64,000 bases of DNA from Aeoliella mucimassa (GTDB lineage: Bacteria; Planctomycetota; Planctomycetia; Pirellulales; Lacipirellulaceae). Below, one piece after another: positions 24,852 to 33,399 of the stretch. The stretch's first letter is position 1, and the number at the start of each line of letters is the position of its first letter. The position numbers and the translations under genes were made by a program. The stretch is taken from assembly GCF_007748035.1 (NCBI RefSeq), contig NZ_CP036278.1, forward strand, positions 5,084,001 through 5,148,000, given 5' to 3'. The notes beneath the pieces were generated by a model that was given only the letters and a program-made list of their open reading frames with translations, searched no databases and was not told where the DNA came from.

Positions 24852-25475
24852 CTACCCAGTGGGCAACAGGGCTGGTTCTACGAGTGTCTCAAGGCCCCGC
24901 CGCAACTGGCTCAGAGTCGATCGCGAAGCGGCCGCAATGCGACTGCCGCGACGACGGCGGGGACGTTTCGGTACCACCAGAATGGAGGGTTCGTCGATTC
25001 TGGTGGTCGTCTTGTTCGATAGGTCTTCGACTGGCGCCTCGGTGGCTCCCACCACCGCTTCGGCACCTGTGAGACTCGGCTCGCCCCAAGGGCGGCAATC
25101 CACAAGGTGGAATTCTAGCGCTCGGTCGACGCGTTGCCAAAGGTCGGAATCCCGAATCGGCACCCGGCGGCCAAACCGCTCCCAGTGCCAGTGCTGAGCT
25201 CGCCAGTGGGGCAAATCGCGAGAAAAACCGCGGCTCACGTACCCGCTGCCGGTAAACAGGCGGACATTGGCCGGCCCATCGAGGGCCTCGAGTCCGCGGA
25301 CAACGGCCAGCAGTTCGGCTCGGGTAACCGAATCTTCGTCCACCTCGTCGCTGGCGGTAATCGAGTGGTCGCTGCCAGCCTCGAGCAGCAGCATCCGCCA
25401 CATCAATTGGCCGGAGCTTTGCCGAAGCGCTTCGGTAAACAATAGAAATTCAGGGCGAGAGGTCATGGAACGCAT
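24852..25475 (-). CDS. RNase H-like fold protein lacking catalytic acids
   Basis: About 207 residues. The middle aligns by eye to RNase HI: TRAELLAVVRGLEALDGPANVRL, then a strand where RNase HI has TDSQYV and this protein has TGSGYVSRGF, then WERFGRRVPIRDSDLWQRVDRAL, which matches the KNxDLWQxLD region. Of the four catalytic acids, only the Glu (about residue 53) appears conserved; the first and third Asp positions are not Asp and the last strand is absent. So it is probably not a nuclease. The C-terminus is basic and disordered (PKRPRRRRGSRIAA), fitting nucleic acid binding. Start uncertain; ATGs at 25475 and 25466 are both possible. Confidence 0.68.
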   Translation of the reverse strand: MRSMTSRPEFLLFTEALRQSSGQLMWRMLLLEAGSDHSITASDEVDEDSVTRAELLAVVRGLEALDGPANVRLFTGSGYVSRGFSRDLPHWRAQHWHWERFGRRVPIRDSDLWQRVDRALEFHLVDCRPWGEPSLTGAEAVVGATEAPVEDLSNKTTTRIDEPSILVVPKRPRRRRGSRIAAASRSTLSQLRRGLETLVEPALLPTG

Positions 25476-25934
25476 CGACACCAAGGACTGCGATTGGGGT
25501 TGAATACTGTGGCTGGATTTGGCCTGGTCGTCCTTGGCACGCTCGGCAAACCCAGTTTTAGGCGGTTCAGCACCGCTCAACTTGGCTCGCCAGACCGGTC
25601 GTCAATGACCAGTCGCTAGCTTACTGCATTTGCTGTATCGTCACAGTTTTCCCACTCCATCCATATTTACATGTCGATTTTGCCAAGATTCCCCAATACC
25701 ACCAGTCCTCGGGAGCTACCCGAAGTCGGTTTTCCTACTTAAACGATCGAAACAAATCGGATATTTGCTGGGTTAGGGAGTGTAGCAACACGTTTTTTGG
25801 CTACTTATGATGAAAACACCCGCCATCACTCCCCTTCCCCCCAGCTTACGCTAGCTTTCTAAAGCCACCTTTATGCGGTGCTGAACCTAGCTCACCGCCT
25901 GTGCTCACCGCGCTTAAACCCTTCAGAATCTGCG
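25476..25934. other. divergent intergenic region without recognisable gene
   Basis: Separates the minus-strand RNase H-like gene from the plus-strand secretin-N gene. It is more AT-rich than its surroundings and probably holds both promoters. I found no strong promoter pair, hairpin or repeat. Confidence 0.4.
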
Positions 25935-28900
25935 ATGCCAACCCTTACCGAAACCACACTTGCCCTCCGCTTGCTCCTGCTATGTGCTGCAGCGGGCCTC
26001 TTCATGCGGGCAACCGCCACTGAGGCCACCGCGGCCGACGCCGAACTGGTGGGAGTGCTAGCCCTGGCCGCCGAAGACAGCACCATCAAGGAGCTGGATC
26101 TTTCTAAAGAACAAGTAGAAAAGCTCTACGATCTCTTGGACAGTCGCGACCAGGCGGCCCTGGCCGTGGCCAGTCAGGTCCGTGGCTTGTCGGGCGAAGA
26201 GCGTGCCGAGAAGCTCCGGCCGCTGCGTGTGGAATCGCAACGCTTGATGGCTGGCATCCTGAGCGACGACCAGCTCAAGCAACTCAGCACGATGGCTGCT
26301 GCCAAGCCGAATCCGTACTACGAGCCGCTCTCTGGCAATGCACCCGCGGCCAACGTCGAAGCCGAACCGGCCGCCGACGAAGAACCGATCGACGAAGACA
26401 TGATGATGGAGCAGTTCGCCCGCGAAGAAGCAGGGGGCGATCCTGAGCCAGCCAACGATGAAGCCACCAGCGAAGAGCCGGCTGATCCAGCCGCTGCCGA
26501 CCAGGACGCCGCACCAGCCGAGGAGCAAGCCTCGACAGAATCTGGCGAAGCGCCGGCCGACGAGACGATGGAGGAAGCTCCCGAGGACGACTACGCAGAA
26601 GCCCCCGCCAAAGAGGGCCGCGACGAAGACGCCGGCGACGAGCCAGCCCCTTCGGGCCGTTTTGGATCCAGCCGCTTCTCGCGTGGCGACGACGAAGGTG
26701 GTTCCTCACGATTCGGCCGCGATTCCGGCAGCAGCTCGCGTTTCGGACGCGATGATCGCGAGTCTTCCAGCAGCCGCAGCGGTAGCTCATCGGTACGCAG
26801 TGGTTCGAGCCGCGAAGACTTCCCCAAAATCGACGCCGACGGCAAGCTGTCGTTCAGCTTCCGCTACCAACCCTGGCAAGACGTGCTCGATTGGTTCGCT
26901 GATCAAAACGGGCTGTCGCTGCTGATCGAATCGCCTCCGTCTGGCACGTTTAACTACACCGACACCCGACGTTACACGCCGGCCGAAGCGCTCGACGTGA
27001 TCAACAGCGTGCTGCTCACCAAGGGTTACACTCTGGTGCGACGGGATCAAATGCTGGTGCTCGTGAACCTGGAAGATGGTGTTCCGCCTAATCTGGTGAC
27101 CGATGTACCGCTGGAAGAACTCAACCAGCGTGGTGAGTTTGAGTTGATTCGTGTGCTGTTCCGCGTACGAAATATGACTCCCGAAGCCGCTTCGGACGAA
27201 GTCAGCCGACTAATTGGCCCGCAAGGCAAGGTCGTGGTGCTGCCACGTGCTGGCATGTTGCAAATCACCGAAACCGCCGGGCGGTTGCGGGCGATTCGCG
27301 ACGTGATCGACGCAATCGAAAGCCCCGAGTCGTCGAAGCTCGGCGGTATCCGTCCTTACGACATGCAATACGCTTCGGCTGCTGGAGTGCTGCCGGTGCT
27401 GCGTCAGATGCTCGGTATTCCGGAAGACGCATTCAGCACCCCCGAAGGCACGTTGCAGATTGCCCTCGACTCGACCTCGCCGAATCGCCTGCTGGCTTAT
27501 GGCAACCCGGAGATGATTGGCCGCCTGGAAGAGTTGCTGACGATCATCGATATTCCCAGCGCTGCGGGTGGTCAGATGGCTGCCTTGCAGTTGAACGTCT
27601 ACCCCATTAGCAAAGCCGATCCCGACGCAGCGCTGCTAGTGTTGCAAACAATTCTGGCCGAAGAGCCTGGCACCCGCCTGACGATCGATCCGCAAACCGG
27701 CAGTCTGGTTGCCCTGGCCTCGCTGGCCAACCACGCAACCATTCGGGCCACGCTGGAACAAATGCAGGAGGACGCCCGCGAAATTGCCGTGATTCCACTT
27801 TCGACGGTCGATCCGCAGCTAGCGATTCTTTCGATCAGCAAGCTGTTTGGCCTGAACAAGACTGGCGAGGAGGAACCCGATCCACGTGCTCCCATCGTCG
27901 ATGCTGATCTATCGACCAACAGTCTGCTCGTGCGAGGCAGCAAAGCCCAGATCGAGCAGATTCGATTGCTGCTCAACCAGATGGGCGAGTCGGAAGACTC
28001 GGCCGTCGCGGCGGCTGCCGTTGATCGTGGCAACATTCGGGTGGTCCCGCTCAGTTCCACCGAAGCCCGTACGGCGCTAGAGCAGCTCGAAGCGATCTGG
28101 CCAAGCTTGCGAGCGAATCCCATTCGCCGAGTGACTCCGACGACTGCCATTAAGTCGTATAGTCCTTCGGAGCAAGATTCTCCAGAGGATCAGCTCGAAA
28201 GAGAACTCGACCAGCTGTTCCGCTTTGGTGATCCCCAGGACACGCCCACCTCGGGCAGTGACCGCGAAACGCGCAACAGCCTGAAGTCGAAGTTCATGCT
28301 GGCCGCCTTCCCTCAAGAGGAAGCTGCCAGCGAGCCCGAAGTTGCAGCCGCTGCGGAGGACTCGGTCGCCGAGAGTGAACCGAGCGACGTACAACCGGTA
28401 GCACCCAAGTCGCCCTCAAAGCCGAATGCCCCCATCCTGGTGGCTCCTGGCCCGAGTGGGCTGATTATTGCTTCGGACGATATTGAAGCTCTGGATGCCT
28501 TTGAGCGGTTGCTGGAAGCATCGACCCTGCAAAACACCACCGGTGGTCGCGAGTACGCGGTGTTCTATCTGAAGCACGCCAAGGCAAATACCGCCGCTGC
28601 CATCCTGGGCGAGATCTACGGCAGTTCCACCTCGTCGAGCGGGGACCTGATGGGTGGCATCGTCGATAGCGCCCTGGGTGACATCGGCGGTGGCCTGATG
28701 GGCGACCTGCTCGGTTTGGGTGGCACCGGCTCCTCCAGCGGTTTTTCGGCGGCTGGTGTCGATATCGTAACCGACGCCCGTTTGAATGCGATCATCGTTT
28801 ACGCACGTCCCGACGACATCGACATGGCCTTCCGCCTGCTGCAGGTGCTCGACCAACGCATCGGCCCCACCGAGATCGAGGCCGAGGGCGTTCCGCGTTT

Positions 28901-29507
28901 GATTCCAGTGGTGAACACCAGTGCCACGGATATTGCCGAAGTGGTCAAGCAGATGTACCCCGGCAGGATCGAAGGAGCCAGCGGCGGACAACCTTCGCCC
29001 GAAGACCTGATCCGCGCCCTGCGAAACAACGGAGGCGGCGGAGCCGATAGCCAAGAGGTTTCGAAGATGTCGATTGGTGTCGACACTCGTAGCAACAGCT
29101 TGATCGTGAAAGCGGAAGACGCCTTGTTCTTTGATGTAAAGCGGCTTGTCGAAGAGCTCGATACCGTGCAAGTTGATACTAGCGAAAGCACCGTGGTGCT
29201 CTCGCTTCGCAACAGCAATCCCGAAATGATGAAGGAAGCTTTGTCGAGCTTCCTCGGCAGCCAAGCGGTCACCAGCACCACCCAGGCACCTGGGCAAGAT
29301 GCGAACCGTGGTGGCAATAACAACAACGGTGGCGACCAGGCCCGTCAGCAACAAGAAATGATTCGCCGCATCCAAGAGTTCCGCCAACGCATGCAAGGTG
29401 GCGGCGGAGGGTTCCCCGGTGGCGGTGGTCGTGGCGGTGGCGGTCGTGGTGGTGGCGGAGGAGGAGCCCCCGGCGGTGGTGGTCGTGGCGGCGGTGGCCG
29501 CGGCTAA
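25935..29507 (+). CDS. giant secretin-N-domain protein without secretin barrel, RGG-rich C-terminus
   Basis: 1190 residues. A hydrophobic start (ALRLLLLCAAAGLFM) looks like a signal peptide. Residues about 110-295 are acidic then Ser/Arg-rich. An STN/N0-like domain follows (about 298-378, FRYQPWQDVLDWFADQNGLS). Several repeated secretin N1-type units run on to about 1115, each with the pattern of strand, helix and strand: LIRVLFRVRNMTPEAASDEV, VIPLSTVDPQLAILSISKL, VLSLRNSNPEMMKEALSSFL. The outer-membrane secretin barrel signature is absent. The last 40 residues are Gly-rich with RGG-like repeats. Probably a large periplasmic or surface scaffold; a role in type II secretion or pilus assembly is possible but no partner genes are here. 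Start ATG 25935; 25878 would also be in frame. Confidence 0.78.
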   Translation: MPTLTETTLALRLLLLCAAAGLFMRATATEATAADAELVGVLALAAEDSTIKELDLSKEQVEKLYDLLDSRDQAALAVASQVRGLSGEERAEKLRPLRVESQRLMAGILSDDQLKQLSTMAAAKPNPYYEPLSGNAPAANVEAEPAADEEPIDEDMMMEQFAREEAGGDPEPANDEATSEEPADPAAADQDAAPAEEQASTESGEAPADETMEEAPEDDYAEAPAKEGRDEDAGDEPAPSGRFGSSRFSRGDDEGGSSRFGRDSGSSSRFGRDDRESSSSRSGSSSVRSGSSREDFPKIDADGKLSFSFRYQPWQDVLDWFADQNGLSLLIESPPSGTFNYTDTRRYTPAEALDVINSVLLTKGYTLVRRDQMLVLVNLEDGVPPNLVTDVPLEELNQRGEFELIRVLFRVRNMTPEAASDEVSRLIGPQGKVVVLPRAGMLQITETAGRLRAIRDVIDAIESPESSKLGGIRPYDMQYASAAGVLPVLRQMLGIPEDAFSTPEGTLQIALDSTSPNRLLAYGNPEMIGRLEELLTIIDIPSAAGGQMAALQLNVYPISKADPDAALLVLQTILAEEPGTRLTIDPQTGSLVALASLANHATIRATLEQMQEDAREIAVIPLSTVDPQLAILSISKLFGLNKTGEEEPDPRAPIVDADLSTNSLLVRGSKAQIEQIRLLLNQMGESEDSAVAAAAVDRGNIRVVPLSSTEARTALEQLEAIWPSLRANPIRRVTPTTAIKSYSPSEQDSPEDQLERELDQLFRFGDPQDTPTSGSDRETRNSLKSKFMLAAFPQEEAASEPEVAAAAEDSVAESEPSDVQPVAPKSPSKPNAPILVAPGPSGLIIASDDIEALDAFERLLEASTLQNTTGGREYAVFYLKHAKANTAAAILGEIYGSSTSSSGDLMGGIVDSALGDIGGGLMGDLLGLGGTGSSSGFSAAGVDIVTDARLNAIIVYARPDDIDMAFRLLQVLDQRIGPTEIEAEGVPRLIPVVNTSATDIAEVVKQMYPGRIEGASGGQPSPEDLIRALRNNGGGGADSQEVSKMSIGVDTRSNSLIVKAEDALFFDVKRLVEELDTVQVDTSESTVVLSLRNSNPEMMKEALSSFLGSQAVTSTTQAPGQDANRGGNNNNGGDQARQQQEMIRRIQEFRQRMQGGGGGFPGGGGRGGGGRGGGGGGAPGGGGRGGGGRG

Positions 29508-29578
29508 ACGAGCACAGATGCCTGCAATGGCCGGTCGTGTTGGTACCTGACAATCGACCAACGACAAAATGAAACCAT

Positions 29579-29610
29579 AACAGCCGTCGAGCAAGTGCTC
29601 GACGGCTGTT
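29579..29610 (+). terminator. intrinsic terminator of the secretin-N gene
   Basis: AACAGCCGTCGAGCA pairs with TGCTCGACGGCTGTT as a perfect 15-bp stem with a 2-base loop, followed by TCTTTCTT. It lies 70 bases after the stop codon. The rest of the gap to 29946 shows no gene. Confidence 0.85.
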
Positions 29611-29946
29611 TCTTTCTTAGTCTCTAGGAGTAGACCTCCCCAGCTTGCGTCTCGCGATCTCGCATCGACTGCGAGCCAAGTGAGAATCCCTGAGGGCTGA
29701 GGGAGCTGGACTGTGCCTTTTATGGCACTTTAGCTAGCGAGCTGCACCACCCCACGTCGCTCGACTGAGCATCGCAGGGTTGGGTGCAGAGCTGGTACTA
29801 CCGCGAATCCCCCGCAGTAAGCTGTAAGCCTGTAGCCATCAATGGATCGACTGCCGCCGTGGCAGAAGCCGCGCGTCGCGGCCGATCTGTTTCTCTCGAA
29901 GCTAGCTAACCATTTCACTGAAAGACGGCAGCAAGATCGCTGTTGT

Positions 29947-31158
29947 TTAGCGATCGTTTCGCGAGGCGTATTCTTGGCCGGTGGCGATGCCATCGCCATT
30001 CAGATCGTACTTCTGGAACTCGCGGACCTTGCTTTCGCTCCAGGTACTGCTGAACTCGGCCATCGAAACCTGGCCATCCTCGTTTTCGTCGTACCGTTTC
30101 ACCCAGCTACGAGCGCTGCTGGGGAGCCGATCCAAGGCCGAGGTGAAGCGGTAGGTGCCACTGCCGGAGGACGAGCTACTGCCGCTCGAGGAACGACTGC
30201 CCGAACTACCACCGCGGGCAACCGCAAGAAGTTCTTCCATGGTAATCCGCTTATCGCTGTTGGAATCGTAGCGATCGGCACTCCGCATCTTCTCGAATTC
30301 GCCCCCCTCGATCACCGAGTTCTTGTCTTCGTCGTACTTTTCCATGACGCCTTTGGCAAACTGGGTGGCTCGGTCGCCGGAATCGCCGCTGTCGCGTTCG
30401 CGGTCTTCTGCAGGTTCCCGCTCTTCTTGTCGATCACCGCCCCGGCCGCGGAACCACCGCCCACGCTCTTCGGGCTCTTCCTCGGCGGTGACTTCCATCG
30501 ATGGAACTTTGTCGGGATTCAGCAAGTAGAGCTCATCTTCGGTTAGTTCAGTGTCGAAGCCAGGCACCTTTTCCAGCTCTATCGGGGGGAGAAAGGCGGT
30601 TGGGTTCTCTTCCCGCAGCTTTTCCCGGTCCTGATTCTTCTTCGCATTCATGTATTGGTCGTAACTCACGGCCTTGGAGGTATCGAGGCCAGCGTCTTTC
30701 GCACTGCGTTCGAACCAGCCCCACATCCGCTCGTCGACTTCCGACTTTTCGACCTTCCCGTCGCCGTTGCGATCGAGTCGGCGGAAGAACCACTCGCGGC
30801 GCTGGTCGGCCGAAGGTTGCTCGCGGCCGCCGTTGTCGCCGCCGCCACGGTCTCCTCCGCGATCGCCGCCCCGATCGCCGCCGCGGTTTCCACCACGGTC
30901 GCCTCCGCGATCACCGCCTCGGTCACCCCCCTGGTCACCGCCGCGATCACCACCTCGGCCACCGAAGCCGCCTCGCCCGCCAAATCCTCCGCCTGGGCCG
31001 CCACCGCCGCCGGGACCTCCGCCGCCAAAACCACCACGGCCACCAAAACCACCGCCGGGGGGACCTCCCCCGCCAGGGCCTTGAGCAAGCACACCATCAG
31101 CGGAACCAACCCACATCAGGGCGGCGAACAAAAGAACGACGAATGAATACCGGTGCAT
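29947..31158 (-). CDS. secreted EF-hand protein with Gly/Arg/Asp-rich repeat region
   Basis: 403 residues. Signal peptide MHRYSFVVLLFAALMWVGSADGVLAQ is split here in description: residues 1-25, cleavage probably after AQ. Residues 27-115 are Gly-rich, first GGGFGGRGG types, then repeats of GGDRGGDR. Five EF-hand-type loops follow with the DxNxDG pattern: DRNGDGKVEKSE (about 133), DEDKNSVIEGGE, DSNSDKRITMEE, DENEDGQVSMAE and DLNGDGIATGQE (near the end). Calcium binding is therefore likely at several loops. Role unknown. It converges on the secretin-N gene, whose C-terminus is also RGG-rich, which may mean the two products act at the same envelope site. Confidence 0.82.
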   Translation of the reverse strand: MHRYSFVVLLFAALMWVGSADGVLAQGPGGGGPPGGGFGGRGGFGGGGPGGGGGPGGGFGGRGGFGGRGGDRGGDQGGDRGGDRGGDRGGNRGGDRGGDRGGDRGGGDNGGREQPSADQRREWFFRRLDRNGDGKVEKSEVDERMWGWFERSAKDAGLDTSKAVSYDQYMNAKKNQDREKLREENPTAFLPPIELEKVPGFDTELTEDELYLLNPDKVPSMEVTAEEEPEERGRWFRGRGGDRQEEREPAEDRERDSGDSGDRATQFAKGVMEKYDEDKNSVIEGGEFEKMRSADRYDSNSDKRITMEELLAVARGGSSGSRSSSGSSSSSGSGTYRFTSALDRLPSSARSWVKRYDENEDGQVSMAEFSSTWSESKVREFQKYDLNGDGIATGQEYASRNDR

Positions 31159-31376
31159 AATTTACCTCCAACGATAAAACCCCTGAGGGGCACCGTTGGT
31201 TTCGAGAGTTTTCGCAGAAAAACACCTATTTTAGTTGCCAATGCCGCACCTGGCGAATCGGTTTTCCCACCCCGCGGATGGGCTACCTCGCCGGCTGGCG
31301 ACTACGTTAGAATCATCGATTCGCGCCCGGTTGTGCGCGGTCTCCGTGCCCTTTCGCCCCCCGTTGATCCGATACG

Positions 31377-32552
31377 ATGCCCCAGCCCCCCCAAACGTGT
31401 GAAGAACTACTTGCCCGGATGATCGAGTTCGACACCGTCGTGGCTTACCAGTCGGGCCGCGAAGCTCCCGAGAAGCCGCTGGCCGACTATTTGGCCGGTT
31501 TGGCGACTGAGTGGGGCTTTCGGATACGCGAATTACCAGTCGACGGGGCGGGGCCGAATCTGCTGATCGAGCACCTGGTCGACGAGCAGGCACCCTGGAT
31601 CATGTTCGATTCGCACCTCGACACTGTCGGCACCGAGGGGATGAGCATCCCGCCGTTCGAGCCGGCGATTCGCGACGGCCGCATGTACGGGCGGGGGGCC
31701 TGCGACACCAAGGGCACCGGGGCCACGATGCTGTGGTCGCTCAAACAATATGCCCAGAGCGAGTCGCAGCCTAACAATATTGCGGTGCTGCTGAGCGTGG
31801 GCGAAGAACACGTGCAGATCGGCGCCCGAGCCTTTGTCGACCAGCACCTCGCGTTGCTCGGCTGGCGTCCTGCAGCGGTGGTGGTCGGCGAACCAACCCG
31901 CATGAACGTGCTGGCAGCCACCGGGGGTTTCATCCGCTGGAAGATGACCACGCTCGGCAAAGCGTGCCATTCGAGCCAGCCGGATCGAGGGCACAATGCC
32001 ATCTATGACATGGCACGGCTGATTACGATGCTTGAAGACGACTACATCGCCAAGATCGAAGCCACCGACCCGCTGGTCGGTCGGGCGAGCGCTGCAGGCA
32101 CGGTCGTCTCTGGCGGCCGCCAGGTGAACGTGATTCCGAGCGAAGCCACCCTGACGTTCGACCGCCGGCTCGTGCCTGGCGAGATCGGCGAAACCGAGCT
32201 CACCCGGGTGAAGGAGTTGGTAGCCGAGTTAATCGCCCGCCGCCCCGGCATGCAAGTCGACCACCATCACTTCGAGTCGGCCCCGCCGATGGCGGTAGTG
32301 GATGGAGGAGCCTGGTCCGAAGCGGCCGTCGCCGCCCTGGCGTCGGTCGGCATCACCAGCAAGATTTCCGGCGAACTGTTTACCACCAATGGCAATCATT
32401 TTGCCGCCGCCGGCATCCCCACGTTGGTCACTGGTCCTGGCGATATCGCCCAGGCGCACACGGTCGACGAATGGATCGAACTGGAGCAAATTGCCTTGGG
32501 AATTAAGGGTTATACGGCCTTGATGCAGGCCGAGGTCCCCATTCGCGACTAA
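31377..32552 (+). CDS. M20 family metallopeptidase (ArgE/DapE-type deacylase)
   Basis: 391 residues. Di-zinc amidohydrolase fold with SHLDTVGTEG (zinc His and Asp, about residue 78), GRGACDTKGTGATML (bridging Asp, about 105) and VGEEHVQIGA (catalytic Glu, about 143). A lid/dimerisation domain sits in the middle (CHSSQPDRGHNAIYDM) and the last zinc His is in the C-terminal QAHTVDEWIEL. Candidate substrates are N-acetylornithine, N-succinyl-diaminopimelate or dipeptides; the sequence does not decide. No arg or dap genes nearby. Start ATG 31377. Confidence 0.9.
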   Translation: MPQPPQTCEELLARMIEFDTVVAYQSGREAPEKPLADYLAGLATEWGFRIRELPVDGAGPNLLIEHLVDEQAPWIMFDSHLDTVGTEGMSIPPFEPAIRDGRMYGRGACDTKGTGATMLWSLKQYAQSESQPNNIAVLLSVGEEHVQIGARAFVDQHLALLGWRPAAVVVGEPTRMNVLAATGGFIRWKMTTLGKACHSSQPDRGHNAIYDMARLITMLEDDYIAKIEATDPLVGRASAAGTVVSGGRQVNVIPSEATLTFDRRLVPGEIGETELTRVKELVAELIARRPGMQVDHHHFESAPPMAVVDGGAWSEAAVAALASVGITSKISGELFTTNGNHFAAAGIPTLVTGPGDIAQAHTVDEWIELEQIALGIKGYTALMQAEVPIRD

Positions 32553-32612
32553 AGGCGATCCGCCACCCTTGCGGAAACGTCGCTGGTGTGGCATTCTCTT
32601 AGTTTCGCACAC

Positions 32613-32696
32613 GCCGCCGTGGCGGAATTGGCAGACGCGCATGGTTCAGGTCCATGTCCACGCAAGTGGGTGGAGGTTCGACTCCTCTCGGCGGTA
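32613..32696 (+). tRNA. tRNA-Leu, anticodon CAG
   Basis: 84 bases. Acceptor arms GCCGCCG (32613-32619) and CGGCGGT (32689-32695) with discriminator A at 32696. Anticodon stem CATGG/CCATG encloses a 7-base loop with CAG at 32647-32649. A long variable arm is present as expected for class II Leu, and GGTTCGACTCC forms the T arm. CCA is not encoded. Reads CUG codons. Confidence 0.95.
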
Positions 32697-32774
32697 CTCT
32701 CCAGTGGCGGGCATCTCGCCCGCCCACTGTTTCTGGCGTGTGGCACGCAGCCCGCACTTTGCACGCAGCCCAAA

Positions 32775-33104
32775 TCAGTAGCGTGGCAAGCTTGGGTCGA
32801 TTTCTTCGGCCCACTGATCGATGCCCCCATCCATGGTTTGCACGTTCGGAAACCCGCGAGTCCTTAGCCACTGCGCGACCTGGGCACTCCGCATCCCGTG
32901 ATGGCAGTATACGATCAGGTGATCTTCTTCGCGGCCTGCTAGCTCGCCGATGCGGTCGCCGATCTTGCTCATCGGCAGCAGGATCGAACCTTTGATGTGA
33001 ACCAGGTCGTACTCTTCGCGCTCGCGGCAATCGAGGAACACCGGTGCTGGCGTGGCAGCATCGAGCAGGTCCTTGGTCTCACGGCAACTGATAGACAAAT
33101 CCAT
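32775..33104 (-). CDS. single-domain rhodanese-like sulfurtransferase
   Basis: 109 residues, one rhodanese domain. It has the N-terminal LDCREREEYDLVHIKGS and the active-site loop VYCHHGMRSAQVAQWL with the catalytic Cys (about residue 67), then the family C-terminus MDGGIDQW. The CHHGMRS loop matches the GlpE/ThiF-associated type. Likely transfers persulfide sulfur, donor and acceptor unknown. Stands alone, just downstream of tRNA-Leu on the opposite strand. Confidence 0.9.
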   Translation of the reverse strand: MDLSISCRETKDLLDAATPAPVFLDCREREEYDLVHIKGSILLPMSKIGDRIGELAGREEDHLIVYCHHGMRSAQVAQWLRTRGFPNVQTMDGGIDQWAEEIDPSLPRY

Positions 33105-33399
33105 GGGGGGTTCCTCAGCACCTCTTACGCTTCGTCGGATGGGACTTTCGATACTGCCAGCATAGTCGAGCGGCTGCCCTCTGGCAGGATGCCCCGTGGC
33201 AAAGGTTGCCGGTTAGAAAAGCAGTTCCGGTTTTCACTGTTTTTTGGGTCAGGATCTCTGTTCCGGTTGCCGATAGGAGTTTGCAGGCGATTTATCCGCG
33301 CTCGGCTGCCGACTGCCATGTTGGTGCTAGCGTGTCGCAGATAGTCGCCGACGCTCATCGCAAAACCTTCTCCCCACCGCTCCAGATTGGTGAAGCACG

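Noticed and set aside
30820-31085. Regular short repeats that at first glance look CRISPR-like
   Set aside because: They are in-frame Gly/Arg/Asp codon repeats of the EF-hand protein, with no spacer structure.
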